Shown: piece after piece, positions 15,143 to 23,843 of the stretch
Position numbering within the stretch: the first letter of the stretch is position 1
Layout: each line of letters begins with the position of its first letter
Source of the DNA: Symbioplanes lichenis
GTDB lineage: Bacteria; Actinomycetota; Actinomycetes; Mycobacteriales; Micromonosporaceae
DNA length: 64,000 nucleotides
Reading direction: 5' to 3'
NCBI RefSeq assembly: GCF_030709675.1
Contig: NZ_JAUZQD010000005.1
Coordinates: forward strand, 372,001-436,000
The notes under the pieces: generated by a model
What the model was told of the DNA's origin: nothing
Databases searched by the model: none
What the model saw: the letters and a program-made list of their open reading frames with translations, nothing else
Translations under genes and position numbers: made by a program

Positions 15143-16935
15143 CGACGACAGCCGCCGCGCCCACGCCGGTCGCCGTCGCGAGCCCGGCCCGGGACCAGCT
15201 GCGCTGGATCGCCGTCTCGGCGCTGGCGGGCATGACCGGGCTGGTGCTGGTCTGGTGGTCCTACCGGCTGACGTTCGCCCCGGGCGGCCACCACTACACC
15301 GTCTTCTGGATCGGCTGTCTCGTGGCGGGACTGCCGCCGGCGGTCCGGGCGGTCGCGGGCGCCGTCCCGGCCTGGGAGCGGCTGACCCAGGTGGTGCTGC
15401 TGTCGGTGTTCCTCATGGGACCCAAGCTGCTGCGCACCCCGGACCGGCCGCTCTACCACGACGAGTACGCCCACATTGTCCAGGCCGAGCACCTGCGGGC
15501 GACCGGGCACCTGTTCGCCGACAACTGGCTCGTGCCGGTCATCAAGTCGTACCCGTCGCTGCACACCGTCACGGCGTACCTGATCGACCTGTCCGGACTG
15601 CCGGGCTGGCGGGTGGGGCAGGCGGTGATCCTGCTGGCCCACGTGCTGGCCGCCGTGGGCGCGTACGCACTGGTCGCCGAGCTCTGGCACAGCGAGCGGG
15701 CGGGGGCGGCCGGGGCGGTCACGTACATGCTGAATGCCGGCTACATGTACTTCGACAGCCAGTTCTCGTACGAGGGCCTGGCCCTGGTCTTCTTCGTGTG
15801 GACCGGTTACCTGGCGGTGCGGATCAGCCGGGGCGGCGGGTGGCGGACCGTGCCGCTGGCGATCCTCCTCGGCGCGGCGCTCGTGACGACCCATCACCTG
15901 ACGGCGATCGCGCTCGTCGTGCTGCTGCTTCTGCTCTGTGCGTCGGCCCGCCTCAAGCCGCTCTTCCTGCTCACCGGCGCGATCACGTGTTTCCTGGCGT
16001 TCTGGCTGCTCGCTGTCTCGCCGTACACGCTGCAATACCTGTCGCCCTACCTGGGCACCGGGCTGAGCCAGCTCGCCGGCATCGTCTCGTCGGGATCCGG
16101 CGGACGGCAGCTGTACGCCGCGAGCACCACCCCGTTCTACGAGCGCGCCGCCGCGTTCCTCGCCATCGCCGTGCTCGCCGCGGTGGCGATCGTCCACCTC
16201 GTCCGGTCGCGGTTCCTGCGCGCCGACGCCGGGGCCCGGCTGGGCTGGGTCCTCTACGGCGGCCTCTACTTCCTGTCGATCCCGCTGATCCTCAGTCCGA
16301 TGGGCGCCGAGGCGGCCCGCCGCACGTGGGCGTTCACCTTCTTCGGCGTCGCCGTGCTCGTCGGCGGCCTGTTCCACGCGGGCCGCGTGCGGCTGGTCGC
16401 GGCGGCGCTCGGGTTCGTGGTGGTGCTGGTCGGCAACGTGTCGGCGGGTCAGAACGAGTACTACCGCTTCCCCGGCCCGATCGTCTTCGGCACCGACACC
16501 CGCGACGTGAGCGCCGAGACCCTGGAGCTGGCCCGGTGGCTGCGGGCCGGGGTGGCGCCGGGGGAGCGGATCGCCACCGACCGCTTCAACGGCCTGCAGC
16601 TGAGCTGGTCCGGCGGGCTCGACGTGGTCCGGGCCACCGGGGACCTGCCCTACTGGGAGCTCTATCTGGAGGATCTGCCGCCGTCGGTCCGGCTCGCCGA
16701 CGAGATGCGCCGCCGCGACGTCGCCTATCTGGTCCTCGACGAGCGGATGACGAGGAGCCTGCCGGTGCTGGGCATCTACTTCCAGCCCGACGAGGCGTTC
16801 ACAGTGCACGAGCCGCTCGACCCCGGCCGGTTCGACCGCTACTTCGACCAGCCCTGGGCCTCGGTGGTGCTCGACAGCACCACGGTCCGGGTGGTCCGCA
16901 TCGACCTCGACCTGTTCGCCCGGAGCGCCCGATGA
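15139..16935 (+). CDS. multi-spanning GT-C-like membrane protein
   Basis: This encodes 598 residues with about ten to twelve membrane spans through residue ~430, followed by a ~150-residue soluble domain. An acidic motif in the first extracytoplasmic loop (LYHDEYAHI, ~residue 110) is typical of lipid-phosphosugar-dependent GT-C transferases (ArnT/PMT type). The soluble tail contains GERIATDRFNGLQLSW and YLVLDERM. It may transfer sugars from a lipid carrier on the outer face or polymerise repeat units, since no separate Wzy-type gene is present. It is coupled by ATGA at both ends. Confidence 0.75.
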   Translation: MTTTAAAPTPVAVASPARDQLRWIAVSALAGMTGLVLVWWSYRLTFAPGGHHYTVFWIGCLVAGLPPAVRAVAGAVPAWERLTQVVLLSVFLMGPKLLRTPDRPLYHDEYAHIVQAEHLRATGHLFADNWLVPVIKSYPSLHTVTAYLIDLSGLPGWRVGQAVILLAHVLAAVGAYALVAELWHSERAGAAGAVTYMLNAGYMYFDSQFSYEGLALVFFVWTGYLAVRISRGGGWRTVPLAILLGAALVTTHHLTAIALVVLLLLLCASARLKPLFLLTGAITCFLAFWLLAVSPYTLQYLSPYLGTGLSQLAGIVSSGSGGRQLYAASTTPFYERAAAFLAIAVLAAVAIVHLVRSRFLRADAGARLGWVLYGGLYFLSIPLILSPMGAEAARRTWAFTFFGVAVLVGGLFHAGRVRLVAAALGFVVVLVGNVSAGQNEYYRFPGPIVFGTDTRDVSAETLELARWLRAGVAPGERIATDRFNGLQLSWSGGLDVVRATGDLPYWELYLEDLPPSVRLADEMRRRDVAYLVLDERMTRSLPVLGIYFQPDEAFTVHEPLDPGRFDRYFDQPWASVVLDSTTVRVVRIDLDLFARSAR

Positions 16936-17573
16936 GATTCCCGCATCTGTCCTGCCTCGCCGCCGGCGCTGTGATCATGGAACTCGGAGTGCTCTTCCGG
17001 GGGCCGGTGGGGATCCTCGCGGCCGTCGTAGCGATGGTGTTGCCGGGCTGGCTCGTCTCGCGCCGCCTCGCCCTGGTGACCGGCCTGGCCCTGATCGCCG
17101 CCGCGGGGCTGGGCAGCTGGGCCCTCACCGGGGAGTTCCGCGCCTGGCTGGTGACGCTGCTGCTCGTGGCGGCCGCGGCGGGACCCGCGTGGCGCCGCGA
17201 CCGGGCCGGTGCCGCCCTGCCGCGGATCGATCGGCGGCATCTGGCCGCGGCCGGCGCGGTCGCGGCCGTGACGGCGACCGCCTTCGCGCTGACCACCGTC
17301 GGCTCGGTGCTGCCCGACGACGACTTCTTCCAGGCCCGGCTGACGGCCCCGCAGCCCGGGAAGATCGCGGTCGAGGTCGTCAACCACTCGGCGGCCGCGA
17401 AACCCGTGGTGGTCGCGACGTCCTGGGGCTCGGCCACCGAGATTCGTGTCGAGGCGGGGGCCACCACCGTGCTGCGGCTGCCGTTCCCGTGCACGGGCCG
17501 CATCGACGTCACGGTGACGGCGCCCGGCGTCTCCCGGCGGCTCACCCGGGAGGTGCTGCCCGGTGACTGTTGA
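16932..17573 (+). CDS. membrane protein with small C-terminal domain
   Basis: This encodes 213 residues with four or so N-terminal membrane helices (to ~residue 125) and a ~85-residue exterior domain that looks beta-rich (KIAVEVVNHSAAAKPVVVATSW, TVLRLPFPCTGRIDVTVTAPG). I do not recognise a family. Position between the GT-C-like protein and the flippase suggests an accessory part of polymer export. The start overlaps the previous gene and the stop lies 11 bases inside the next. Confidence 0.65.
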   Translation: MRFPHLSCLAAGAVIMELGVLFRGPVGILAAVVAMVLPGWLVSRRLALVTGLALIAAAGLGSWALTGEFRAWLVTLLLVAAAAGPAWRRDRAGAALPRIDRRHLAAAGAVAAVTATAFALTTVGSVLPDDDFFQARLTAPQPGKIAVEVVNHSAAAKPVVVATSWGSATEIRVEAGATTVLRLPFPCTGRIDVTVTAPGVSRRLTREVLPGDC

Positions 17574-18849
17574 TCAGCTCAAGGAGCTCGCCGGGGCGGC
17601 CCGGCGCGATCCGGCGGGGGAGCTGGCCCGGCTGTGGGCCAACAGCCTGATCCGCAACGCCCTGCAGCTCATGTCCACGACGGTCGCCACGGCCGGGCTC
17701 GGCTACGTGTTCTGGCTGCTCGCCGCCCGGCTGGCCACCCCGCACGAGGTGGGCCTGGGCGCGGGGCTGACCTCGGTGGCCACGGCCGTCTCGGTCGCGG
17801 TCCACCTCGGGGGCGGCATGGTGCTGGTCGAGCGGCTGCCCCGGCACGAGCGGACGGGCGGCTGGTGGCCCCGGCTGCTCGCCGTGCTGGGGATCGAGCT
17901 GGGCGCCACCGTGGGCGTGGCGCTGGCGACCGCCGCGGTGCTGGGCGGGCACTCCGGCTTCGCCGAGGCGCTCGCCACCCCGGGCCGGATCCTGGTCTTC
18001 ACGGTCGGCGCGGTCGCGTGGACCGGCGTCAACGTGCTCTCGTACGCCTTCATCTCGCTGCGCCGGGCGGGCCGGGGCCTCGCGGTCAACGCCACGGTCA
18101 GCGCCGCCAAGATCCTCATCTTCGTCGGGAGCGGCGGCGTCTTCACCAGCTGGGCGCTGGCCGGACTGGCCGGGCTGCTGGTGGGGGCCGTGCTGCTCCC
18201 GCGCTGGGGCGTCCGCCCGCACACCCCGCCCGCGTTGCGCCGCGAGGTGCTGGGCAGCTTCTTCTGGCACCACCTGACCAGCTGCGCCGGGGTCCTGGTG
18301 CCGCTGCTGCTGCCCGTCCTCGTGGTGATGCGGGTGTCCGCCGAGGACAACGCGTACTTCTACACGACCTGGATGCTCGGCGGCATCTTCCTCACGGTCA
18401 GCCAGTCCGTGTCGTCGGCCCTCTTCGCCGAGGGCTCGCTGGCGGCCGCCGAGGTGCAGCGCAAGCTCGGCACCGCCGCCCGGCTCATCGCGGCCCTGCT
18501 CGCGGTGCCCGTCCTGCTGGTGCTCACGGCCGGCGCCCAGATTTTGCACATCTTCGGCCCGGGCTTCGCCGAGCGCGGCGCGCTGCTGCTCTTCGCGCTG
18601 GTCGGGGCGGCGGTCCCGGACGGCGTCACCAGCCTGGCGGTCGCGGTCCTGCGCGTACGCCGCCGCCTGCGCACCGCCGCCCACCTGAACCTCGCGATGT
18701 CCGTCGTCACCCTGGCCGGCGCCTGGTTCCTCCTGCCCCGGCTCGGCATCGTCGGCGCGGGGCTGGCGTTCCTGGCCGCCCAGTCGCTCGGCGCGCTGGC
18801 GGTCCTGCCGTTCCTCCTCTCCTTCCGATCCCGTGGAGTGGCCGCATGA
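17563..18849 (+). CDS. polysaccharide flippase, MATE/MOP type
   Basis: This encodes 428 residues with roughly twelve hydrophobic helices and the layout of Wzx-like oligosaccharide flippases: NALQLMSTTVATAGLGYVFWLLAARLATPHEVGLGAGL at the start and a repeated pattern in the second half (HLNLAMSVVTLAGAWFLLPRLGIVGAG). It should move lipid-linked repeat units across the membrane. The GTG at 17563 overlaps the preceding gene by 11 bases, and the following GT4 gene begins at the ATGA of its stop. Confidence 0.83.
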   Translation: MTVDQLKELAGAARRDPAGELARLWANSLIRNALQLMSTTVATAGLGYVFWLLAARLATPHEVGLGAGLTSVATAVSVAVHLGGGMVLVERLPRHERTGGWWPRLLAVLGIELGATVGVALATAAVLGGHSGFAEALATPGRILVFTVGAVAWTGVNVLSYAFISLRRAGRGLAVNATVSAAKILIFVGSGGVFTSWALAGLAGLLVGAVLLPRWGVRPHTPPALRREVLGSFFWHHLTSCAGVLVPLLLPVLVVMRVSAEDNAYFYTTWMLGGIFLTVSQSVSSALFAEGSLAAAEVQRKLGTAARLIAALLAVPVLLVLTAGAQILHIFGPGFAERGALLLFALVGAAVPDGVTSLAVAVLRVRRRLRTAAHLNLAMSVVTLAGAWFLLPRLGIVGAGLAFLAAQSLGALAVLPFLLSFRSRGVAA

Positions 18850-20006
18850 GGGTCCTGCTCGTCTCCGACATGTACCCGCCGTTCCCCGGGGGCCTGGAGG
18901 CGCACGTCGCACGGCTGGCCCGCCACCTGATCACTCGCGGTCACGAGGTGGCCGTCGTGTCGGTCCGGCACCCCACCTCGGACATCTCGCCGGCAATCGC
19001 GAGCCCGCTGCTGCTGGATCTGGTGCCGGGCCTCTACCGGGCCGGCCGGCCGTTCCACCCGCCGTGGCCCGATCCGCTGTTCCGCCGCACGCTGCGACGC
19101 ACCGTCGACGCCTTCCGCCCCGACGTCGTCCACGCGCACGGCTGGTGCGTGTTCTCCGCCGTGGCCGCCGCGCGGGACGTGCCGGTGGTCACCACGCTGC
19201 ACGACTACGGGCTGCTGTGCCCGGCGAAATCCCTGTCCTGCGGCGGCCGGAGGTGCACCGGGCGGCTCTGCTGCGCCACGTGCGCCGGGTGTGAGCAGGG
19301 GATGGTGCGACGGGTGGCGCTGGCCGGGGCGCTGCGTCTTCGTACACCGGCTCTGGTCCGGCGGCTCGCCGCCATGATCGCCGTCAGCTCGTGCGTCGCC
19401 GAGACGCACCTGGCGGCCGGGGTCGGCGACCCGGACCGGATGCACGTCGTCCCCAACTTCGTCGACCTGCCCCCGGCGCGGCCCGAGCCGGTGCCGGCCT
19501 CGGGGCGGGTGCTCTTCGTCGGGCCGCCGGACCGGCACAAGGGCCGGTCCGTCCTGGAGCAGGCGTTCACCCGGGACTGCCTGCGCGATCGCGAGCTGCG
19601 CCTGGTCGGCGACGCCGCGGCACGGTCGGCGGGCAACGTGGTCGCGGTCGGGCGGCGGTCCGGGGCCGACCTGTGGCGGGAGTTCCACGAGTCCTCGGTC
19701 GTCGCGCTCCCGGGCGTCTGGATGGACCCGTGCCCGACGGTCGCCCTGGAGGCCATGGCCCTCGGCCGCCCGGTGGTCGGCTCCGGCCTCGGCGGGCTCA
19801 CCGACATCGTCGAGGACGGGGTGACCGGCGTGCTCGTCCCGCCGGGCGACCCCGACCGGCTGGCCCGGGCGCTCGCCGGGCTCACCGCGGACCCGGGGCG
19901 GCTGGCCGGTTACGGCACCGCCGGGCTCGCCCGCGTGCGCTCCCGGTTCAGCCCGGACGCGGTGGTGCCCCGGATCGAGGCGATCTATCGGGAGGTGGCG
20001 ACCTGA
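18846..20006 (+). CDS. family 4 glycosyltransferase with cysteine-rich insert
   Basis: This encodes 386 residues of GT4 type: VSDMYPPFPGGLEAHVARLA at the N-terminus, VVTTLHDYGLLCP, then LFVGPPDRHKGRSVLEQAF and PCPTVALEAMALGRPVVGSGLGG with the acceptor-side glutamates. Residues ~124-153 hold eight closely spaced cysteines, resembling a metal-binding or disulfide knot seen in a subset of GT4 proteins. The next frame begins at its own stop through an unusual CTG. Confidence 0.86.
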   Translation: MRVLLVSDMYPPFPGGLEAHVARLARHLITRGHEVAVVSVRHPTSDISPAIASPLLLDLVPGLYRAGRPFHPPWPDPLFRRTLRRTVDAFRPDVVHAHGWCVFSAVAAARDVPVVTTLHDYGLLCPAKSLSCGGRRCTGRLCCATCAGCEQGMVRRVALAGALRLRTPALVRRLAAMIAVSSCVAETHLAAGVGDPDRMHVVPNFVDLPPARPEPVPASGRVLFVGPPDRHKGRSVLEQAFTRDCLRDRELRLVGDAAARSAGNVVAVGRRSGADLWREFHESSVVALPGVWMDPCPTVALEAMALGRPVVGSGLGGLTDIVEDGVTGVLVPPGDPDRLARALAGLTADPGRLAGYGTAGLARVRSRFSPDAVVPRIEAIYREVAT

Positions 20007-20674
20007 CCTCCTCCAGCGCTCTGAAGGCGAACGAGTCGTGGTGGGTGGTGGTGGCCGTCGACCCGGTCGCCGTGCGTCTGCTGCCGGTCCTGCTGCGCTT
20101 CCGCCGGGTCACCCCGGACGTGCTCACCGGCGTCGCCCTGCTGCTCGGGCTCGGCGCCGCCGCCAGCACCCTGACCGGGCACGTCCGGCTGGGCGCGCTG
20201 CTCTTCGAGGCCCGCTTCCTGGTCGACTGTCTGGACGGCAAGGTGGCCCGGATCCGGGGCACCGGCACGGCCTTCGGCGCCTTCTTCGACCGGACCGCCG
20301 ACCTGGTCGGCGTCCTGCTCAGCTATGTGGCGCTGAGCGTCGTGGCCGTCCGGGCCGTGCCCGGCCACCAGAACCTCATGCTGCTCCCGGCGCTGCTGTG
20401 TGCCGTCGCGGCGGCGGCCGAGTTCCTGCTCAAGGGGGCCAAGGCCGGGGCGGGCGGGCCGGCCGGCGGGCTCGGGGACACCGCGTGGGGGCGCTGGTGC
20501 TCGGCCCGCCGGCTGGCCACGCGGCCGTGGACCGTGGAGGCCGAGACGCTCGCGCTCTTCGCCGTGCCGTTGCTGGTGCCCGGCCTCGCGTGGGCCGGGC
20601 TCCTGTGCGCCGCGGTGTTCTACCTGATCGCCGCCGCACACGATGTCACGCTGGCCGGGGTCATCCTGCGCTGA
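20003..20674 (+). CDS. CDP-alcohol phosphatidyltransferase, CTG start
   Basis: This is a membrane enzyme of about 223 residues with the complete signature D-x2-D-G-x2-A-R-x8-G-x3-D-x3-D (DCLDGKVAR, then G-AFF-D-RTA-D) at ~74-98 and about six hydrophobic segments. It should transfer a phospho-alcohol from a CDP-activated donor to a hydroxyl acceptor. No ATG, GTG or TTG lies near the start of the conserved N-terminus (ALKANESWW-VVAVDP). CTG at 20003 is favoured because GGGAGG at 19990-19995 is seven bases upstream and the resulting CTGA overlap mirrors the ATGA junctions of this operon. GTG at 20045 is the fallback. The 3' end overlaps the convergent glycosidase by 14 bases. Confidence 0.8.
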   Translation: MTSSSALKANESWWVVVAVDPVAVRLLPVLLRFRRVTPDVLTGVALLLGLGAAASTLTGHVRLGALLFEARFLVDCLDGKVARIRGTGTAFGAFFDRTADLVGVLLSYVALSVVAVRAVPGHQNLMLLPALLCAVAAAAEFLLKGAKAGAGGPAGGLGDTAWGRWCSARRLATRPWTVEAETLALFAVPLLVPGLAWAGLLCAAVFYLIAAAHDVTLAGVILR

Positions 20675-22127
20675 GGGCGAGTCCTGCATCGTCGAACCAG
20701 ACCGTGCCGGTGTTGTCGCCCGACTTGAGGTGCATCTGGACCGAGGCCGCGCCGGCCGGGGCGACGCCCGAGGTCTGGAGCAGCGTCCACGCGGTGTCGC
20801 CGGCCGGCAGCGCCGCCGACGAGTTCTGGCCGAGGTAGGCGCCGGCCGCGTCGAACCACGCCAGGGACAGCTGGGTCAGGCCGGTGGCGGCCGCCCCGCG
20901 GGCGTACACCTGGGCCTTCCAGGTCTGTCCGCCCCGGACCGGCGTGATCGGGGAGATCTTCAGGCTGGGCAGCGCGTTCGCGGAGCGGGTCGTGCCGGAG
21001 AAGGCGATCGCGCCGGTGCCGGTGCGGGCGCCGGTCGCCGTCCACGTCGCCGTGCCGAACTCCGGCGACGAGTTCAGCCAGGCGCCGATGCCGTTCTCGA
21101 AGCCCAGGTTGAGCAGGCTGTCGTCCAGCGGCTTGCCGGCCCAGTAGTTCTTGACCACGGCGGCGGCGGGCTTGGCGGTGCCGTCGGTGCGGTAGAGGCC
21201 GTAGGCGTACTCGGCGGCGGGGGTGTCCGACGACGGCCCGGCCGTGCTGGTGAAGTCGAAGAGGGTCCACGGCGCCACCGAGGGGATGCCGGCCTGGCGG
21301 GCGGCGGCGAAAACCCGGCCCAGGTACGCCGCCTGCTCGCCCTCGTTGAAGAAGAGGCTGCTGCGCCCGGCCTCGCCCAGCACCAGCGTGGCCGGAGCGG
21401 CAATGCTCTTGGCCTCGCTCAGCTCCGCGTAGGCCGACGCCGAGTCACCGTAGTAGTGGTAGTCGTAGTAGTCCGGCGGGGTGGTGGCCAGGGCGGCCTT
21501 CAGCTTGCGGAAGCCGTCGATCGCCTTCGAGCCCGGCGTGGTCACGGTGACCGGGGTGGCGGGCAGCACCTTGCGCAGCACCGGGATCATCTGCCGGGCC
21601 CAGCTCATCTCGGCGGCGCTGTCCGGGTTCATCTCGTTCTTGAGCTCCACCGAGATCAGGCGGCTGTCGTTCCGGTACGGCGTCAGCAGCGCCGTCGCCC
21701 ACTGGGTGCTCTTGGCGACCTCGTCGTAGCGGCCCCACCAGTCGAAGAGGGTCAGCTTCACGGCGAGCTTGTTCGTGGCCGCCAGCGCGAAGAACTTCGC
21801 CAGCCGGTCGGTGTAGGTGGCCGTCGGCGCGGGCCAGCCGAACGTGTCGGGGAAGACGATCACCCGGACGCTCGTGGCGCCGAGCGCCGCCGCGCGGGCC
21901 AGGTCGGCGTTGATCTGCGCGGGCTGCCAGTTCGACCACATGGCCGACCAGCCGGCCGCCGCGGGGTAGTAGTTGATCTGCTTGGTCACCGCGGTGGTCG
22001 CGAGGTTCCGGGCCTTGAGCTGGGCCGTGGTCGCCTTCGTCGCCGCGTGGGCGGCCGTCGCTCCGGGGACCATGCAGCCCATCATCGCCGCCAGCGCCAT
22101 GCCGTACCGCAGAACTCGGGCCGTCAT
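20661..22127 (-). CDS. secreted clan-A glycoside hydrolase with C-terminal CBM
   Basis: This encodes 488 residues with a signal peptide (YGMALAAMMGCMVPGATAAHA, ~8-28). A TIM-barrel resembling GH5-type enzymes has the acid/base Glu165 in ELKNEMNP and the likely nucleophile Glu252 in LVLGEAGRS. From ~residue 335 a carbohydrate-binding jelly-roll follows (SLLNLGFENGIGAWLN to VWFDDAGLAL). The ATG at 22127 has GAGGGGG just upstream on the minus strand. It faces the polysaccharide operon and overlaps its last gene, so it may trim or release the polymer, as PslG and similar hydrolases do; the substrate is not known. Confidence 0.82.
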   Translation of the reverse strand: MTARVLRYGMALAAMMGCMVPGATAAHAATKATTAQLKARNLATTAVTKQINYYPAAAGWSAMWSNWQPAQINADLARAAALGATSVRVIVFPDTFGWPAPTATYTDRLAKFFALAATNKLAVKLTLFDWWGRYDEVAKSTQWATALLTPYRNDSRLISVELKNEMNPDSAAEMSWARQMIPVLRKVLPATPVTVTTPGSKAIDGFRKLKAALATTPPDYYDYHYYGDSASAYAELSEAKSIAAPATLVLGEAGRSSLFFNEGEQAAYLGRVFAAARQAGIPSVAPWTLFDFTSTAGPSSDTPAAEYAYGLYRTDGTAKPAAAVVKNYWAGKPLDDSLLNLGFENGIGAWLNSSPEFGTATWTATGARTGTGAIAFSGTTRSANALPSLKISPITPVRGGQTWKAQVYARGAAATGLTQLSLAWFDAAGAYLGQNSSAALPAGDTAWTLLQTSGVAPAGAASVQMHLKSGDNTGTVWFDDAGLALSAG

Positions 22128-22239
22128 CGAATCCCCCTCGTCGTCCGTCGCCTTCGAGGGGCCTGTTCGACGCGGACGGGCGCGGGCCGGGTTGACGACG
22201 GGGTGCGGGCGGGTAGCGGGTCCCACTACGCTGCCGCGC

Positions 22240-22626
22240 ATGGAACACCACGTCCGCCCGGCCGGCCTGCCGCCGACGCACAACTACAGCCACGCGGTGT
22301 CGTTCACCGGCACGATGGTCGTGGTCTCCGGGCAGGTGCCGCTCGACGGCGACGGGCGGCTGGTGGGGGCCGACGACGCGGCCGAGCAGACGCGGCAGGT
22401 CTTCCGCAACCTCCAGGCGGCCCTGACCGCCGCGGGGTGTGACCTGAGCCACGTGGTCAAGCTGACGGTGTTCCTGGTCAACATGGGCGACCTCGCCGAC
22501 TTCCGCCGGGTGCGCGACGAGCTGATCGACCCGGCCCGGCCCCCGGCCAGCTCACTCGTGCAGGTCAGCGGGCTGGTGCACCCGGATTTCCGGATCGAGG
22601 TCGAGGCGATCGCGGCCCGCCCCTGA
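22240..22626 (+). CDS. RidA family imine deaminase-like protein
   Basis: This 128-residue protein has the YjgF/YER057c/UK114 fold: YSHAVSFTGTMVVVSGQVPLD, QTRQVFRNLQAALTAAGCDLSHVVKLTVFLVNM and ARPPASSLVQVSGLVHPDFRIEVEAIA. The SSLVQV-L-x6-IEVEAIA ending is the usual one, but the substrate-binding arginine of true RidA (R-P/A-R-x-x-V) is not obvious, so it may be a subfamily with another substrate. The ATG at 22240 immediately precedes the family start. It is transcribed away from the glycosidase. Confidence 0.85.
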   Translation: MEHHVRPAGLPPTHNYSHAVSFTGTMVVVSGQVPLDGDGRLVGADDAAEQTRQVFRNLQAALTAAGCDLSHVVKLTVFLVNMGDLADFRRVRDELIDPARPPASSLVQVSGLVHPDFRIEVEAIAARP

Positions 22627-22711
22627 GCCGGTCGCGGCCGGGCCGATAGTCTCCCCCGTACGCGGAGCGGCGCGGGCTGCCACCGTGGGGACGCCAAGCC
22701 GGGGGGATGCC

Positions 22712-23842
22712 GTGGACTGGACGATGGTCGAGCGCCTGCTCGATCTCGCCCGTGCGCACCTCGGCTGCGAGCTCGCCGTGCTCTCCGACATCGACGGCGG
22801 GCGGCAGGTGGTCCGGGCGGTCAGCGGCGACACCGACCTGTTCGAGCCCGGCTCGGTGCTCACCGACTCGTTCTGCCTGCGCGTGTTCCACGGGCTCCTG
22901 CCGGCCATGGTCACCGACACGCGGCGGGACTACGCGACCCGGGACCTGGAGATCACGACGCGGCAGGGCATCGGCTCGTACGCGGGCGTGCCGTGGCAGA
23001 ACGAGGACGGCACGCGTACCGGGGTGCTGTGCTGCCTGAGCCGGACCCCCGATCCCCGGCTGGGCGACGACTCGATCCGCTTCCTCGGCCTGCTGGGCGG
23101 CCTGATCGGCGAGCAGGTGGACAGCTCCGCGGCCCAGCCCGAGCACGAGGACGTACGCGCCCTGCGTGACGTCCTCCGCGAGCGCGCCCTCCGGGTCGTC
23201 TTCCAGCCCGTCGTCCGGCTCGCCGACGCGACGACCGTCGGCTACGAGGCGCTGGCCCGCTTCGATCTGGCGAGCTTCCCGACCCCGGCCCACGCCTTCG
23301 CGGCGGCGGGCCAGACCGGGCTCGGCGTCGCCCTGGAGCTGCTGGCCATCGAGCGCGCCTTCGAATCGCTGCCCGACGTGCCGCCCGGCCGCACCCTCGG
23401 TGTCAACCTGTCGGCCGAGGCGCTGCTCACCCCGCTGGTGCAGGAGACCGTGCTCGCCCACGCGGGCAGCGACATCTGCGTCGAGGTCACCGAGCACACC
23501 CAGGTCGAGGACTACCCGGCCCTCAACGAGGTCACCAACCGCCTCCGCGCCGCCGGCGTCCAGATCGTCGTCGACGACGCGGGCGCGGGCTTCGCCAGCC
23601 TCCAGCACATCCTGCAGCTGCGCCCCGACATCATCAAACTCGACATCAGCCTGACCCGCGACATCGACCGCGACCCCGTCCGCACGGCCCTGGCCCGCTC
23701 CCTGGTCTCCTTCGCCGGCGAGGTGGGCGCCCGCCTGGTCGCCGAGGGCATCGAGACCGAGGCCGAACACGACAAGCTCCGCGCCATCGGCGTCGACCTG
23801 GGCCAGGGCTACTACCTCGCCAAGCCCGGCCCGCTGCCCTGA
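22712..23842 (+). CDS. GAF-EAL c-di-GMP phosphodiesterase
   Basis: This encodes about 376 residues: a GAF-type sensor (~5-140; LGCELAVLSDIDGGRQVVRAV, IGSYAGVPWQNEDG) and an EAL domain (~155-376). EAL catalytic positions look intact: YEALARF, GVNLSAEAL, CVEVTEH, VVDDAGAGFASLQH (usual DDFGTG changed to DDAGAG but both Asp kept), IKLDISL, VAEGIET and GQGYYLAKP. It should hydrolyse cyclic di-GMP to pGpG. GTG at 22712 has GGGGGG eight bases upstream; GTG at 22685 is an alternative adding nine residues. It lies beside the polysaccharide operon and glycosidase, processes often controlled by c-di-GMP. Confidence 0.85.
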   Translation: MDWTMVERLLDLARAHLGCELAVLSDIDGGRQVVRAVSGDTDLFEPGSVLTDSFCLRVFHGLLPAMVTDTRRDYATRDLEITTRQGIGSYAGVPWQNEDGTRTGVLCCLSRTPDPRLGDDSIRFLGLLGGLIGEQVDSSAAQPEHEDVRALRDVLRERALRVVFQPVVRLADATTVGYEALARFDLASFPTPAHAFAAAGQTGLGVALELLAIERAFESLPDVPPGRTLGVNLSAEALLTPLVQETVLAHAGSDICVEVTEHTQVEDYPALNEVTNRLRAAGVQIVVDDAGAGFASLQHILQLRPDIIKLDISLTRDIDRDPVRTALARSLVSFAGEVGARLVAEGIETEAEHDKLRAIGVDLGQGYYLAKPGPLP

Positions 23843-23843
23843 G

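Noticed and set aside
22712..23842. The EAL protein as a catalytically dead c-di-GMP receptor
   Set aside because: Although DDFGTG is changed to DDAGAG, the visible metal-binding and catalytic acidic residues (EAL, NL, E-x-TE, DD, K-x-D, EGIE) are kept.
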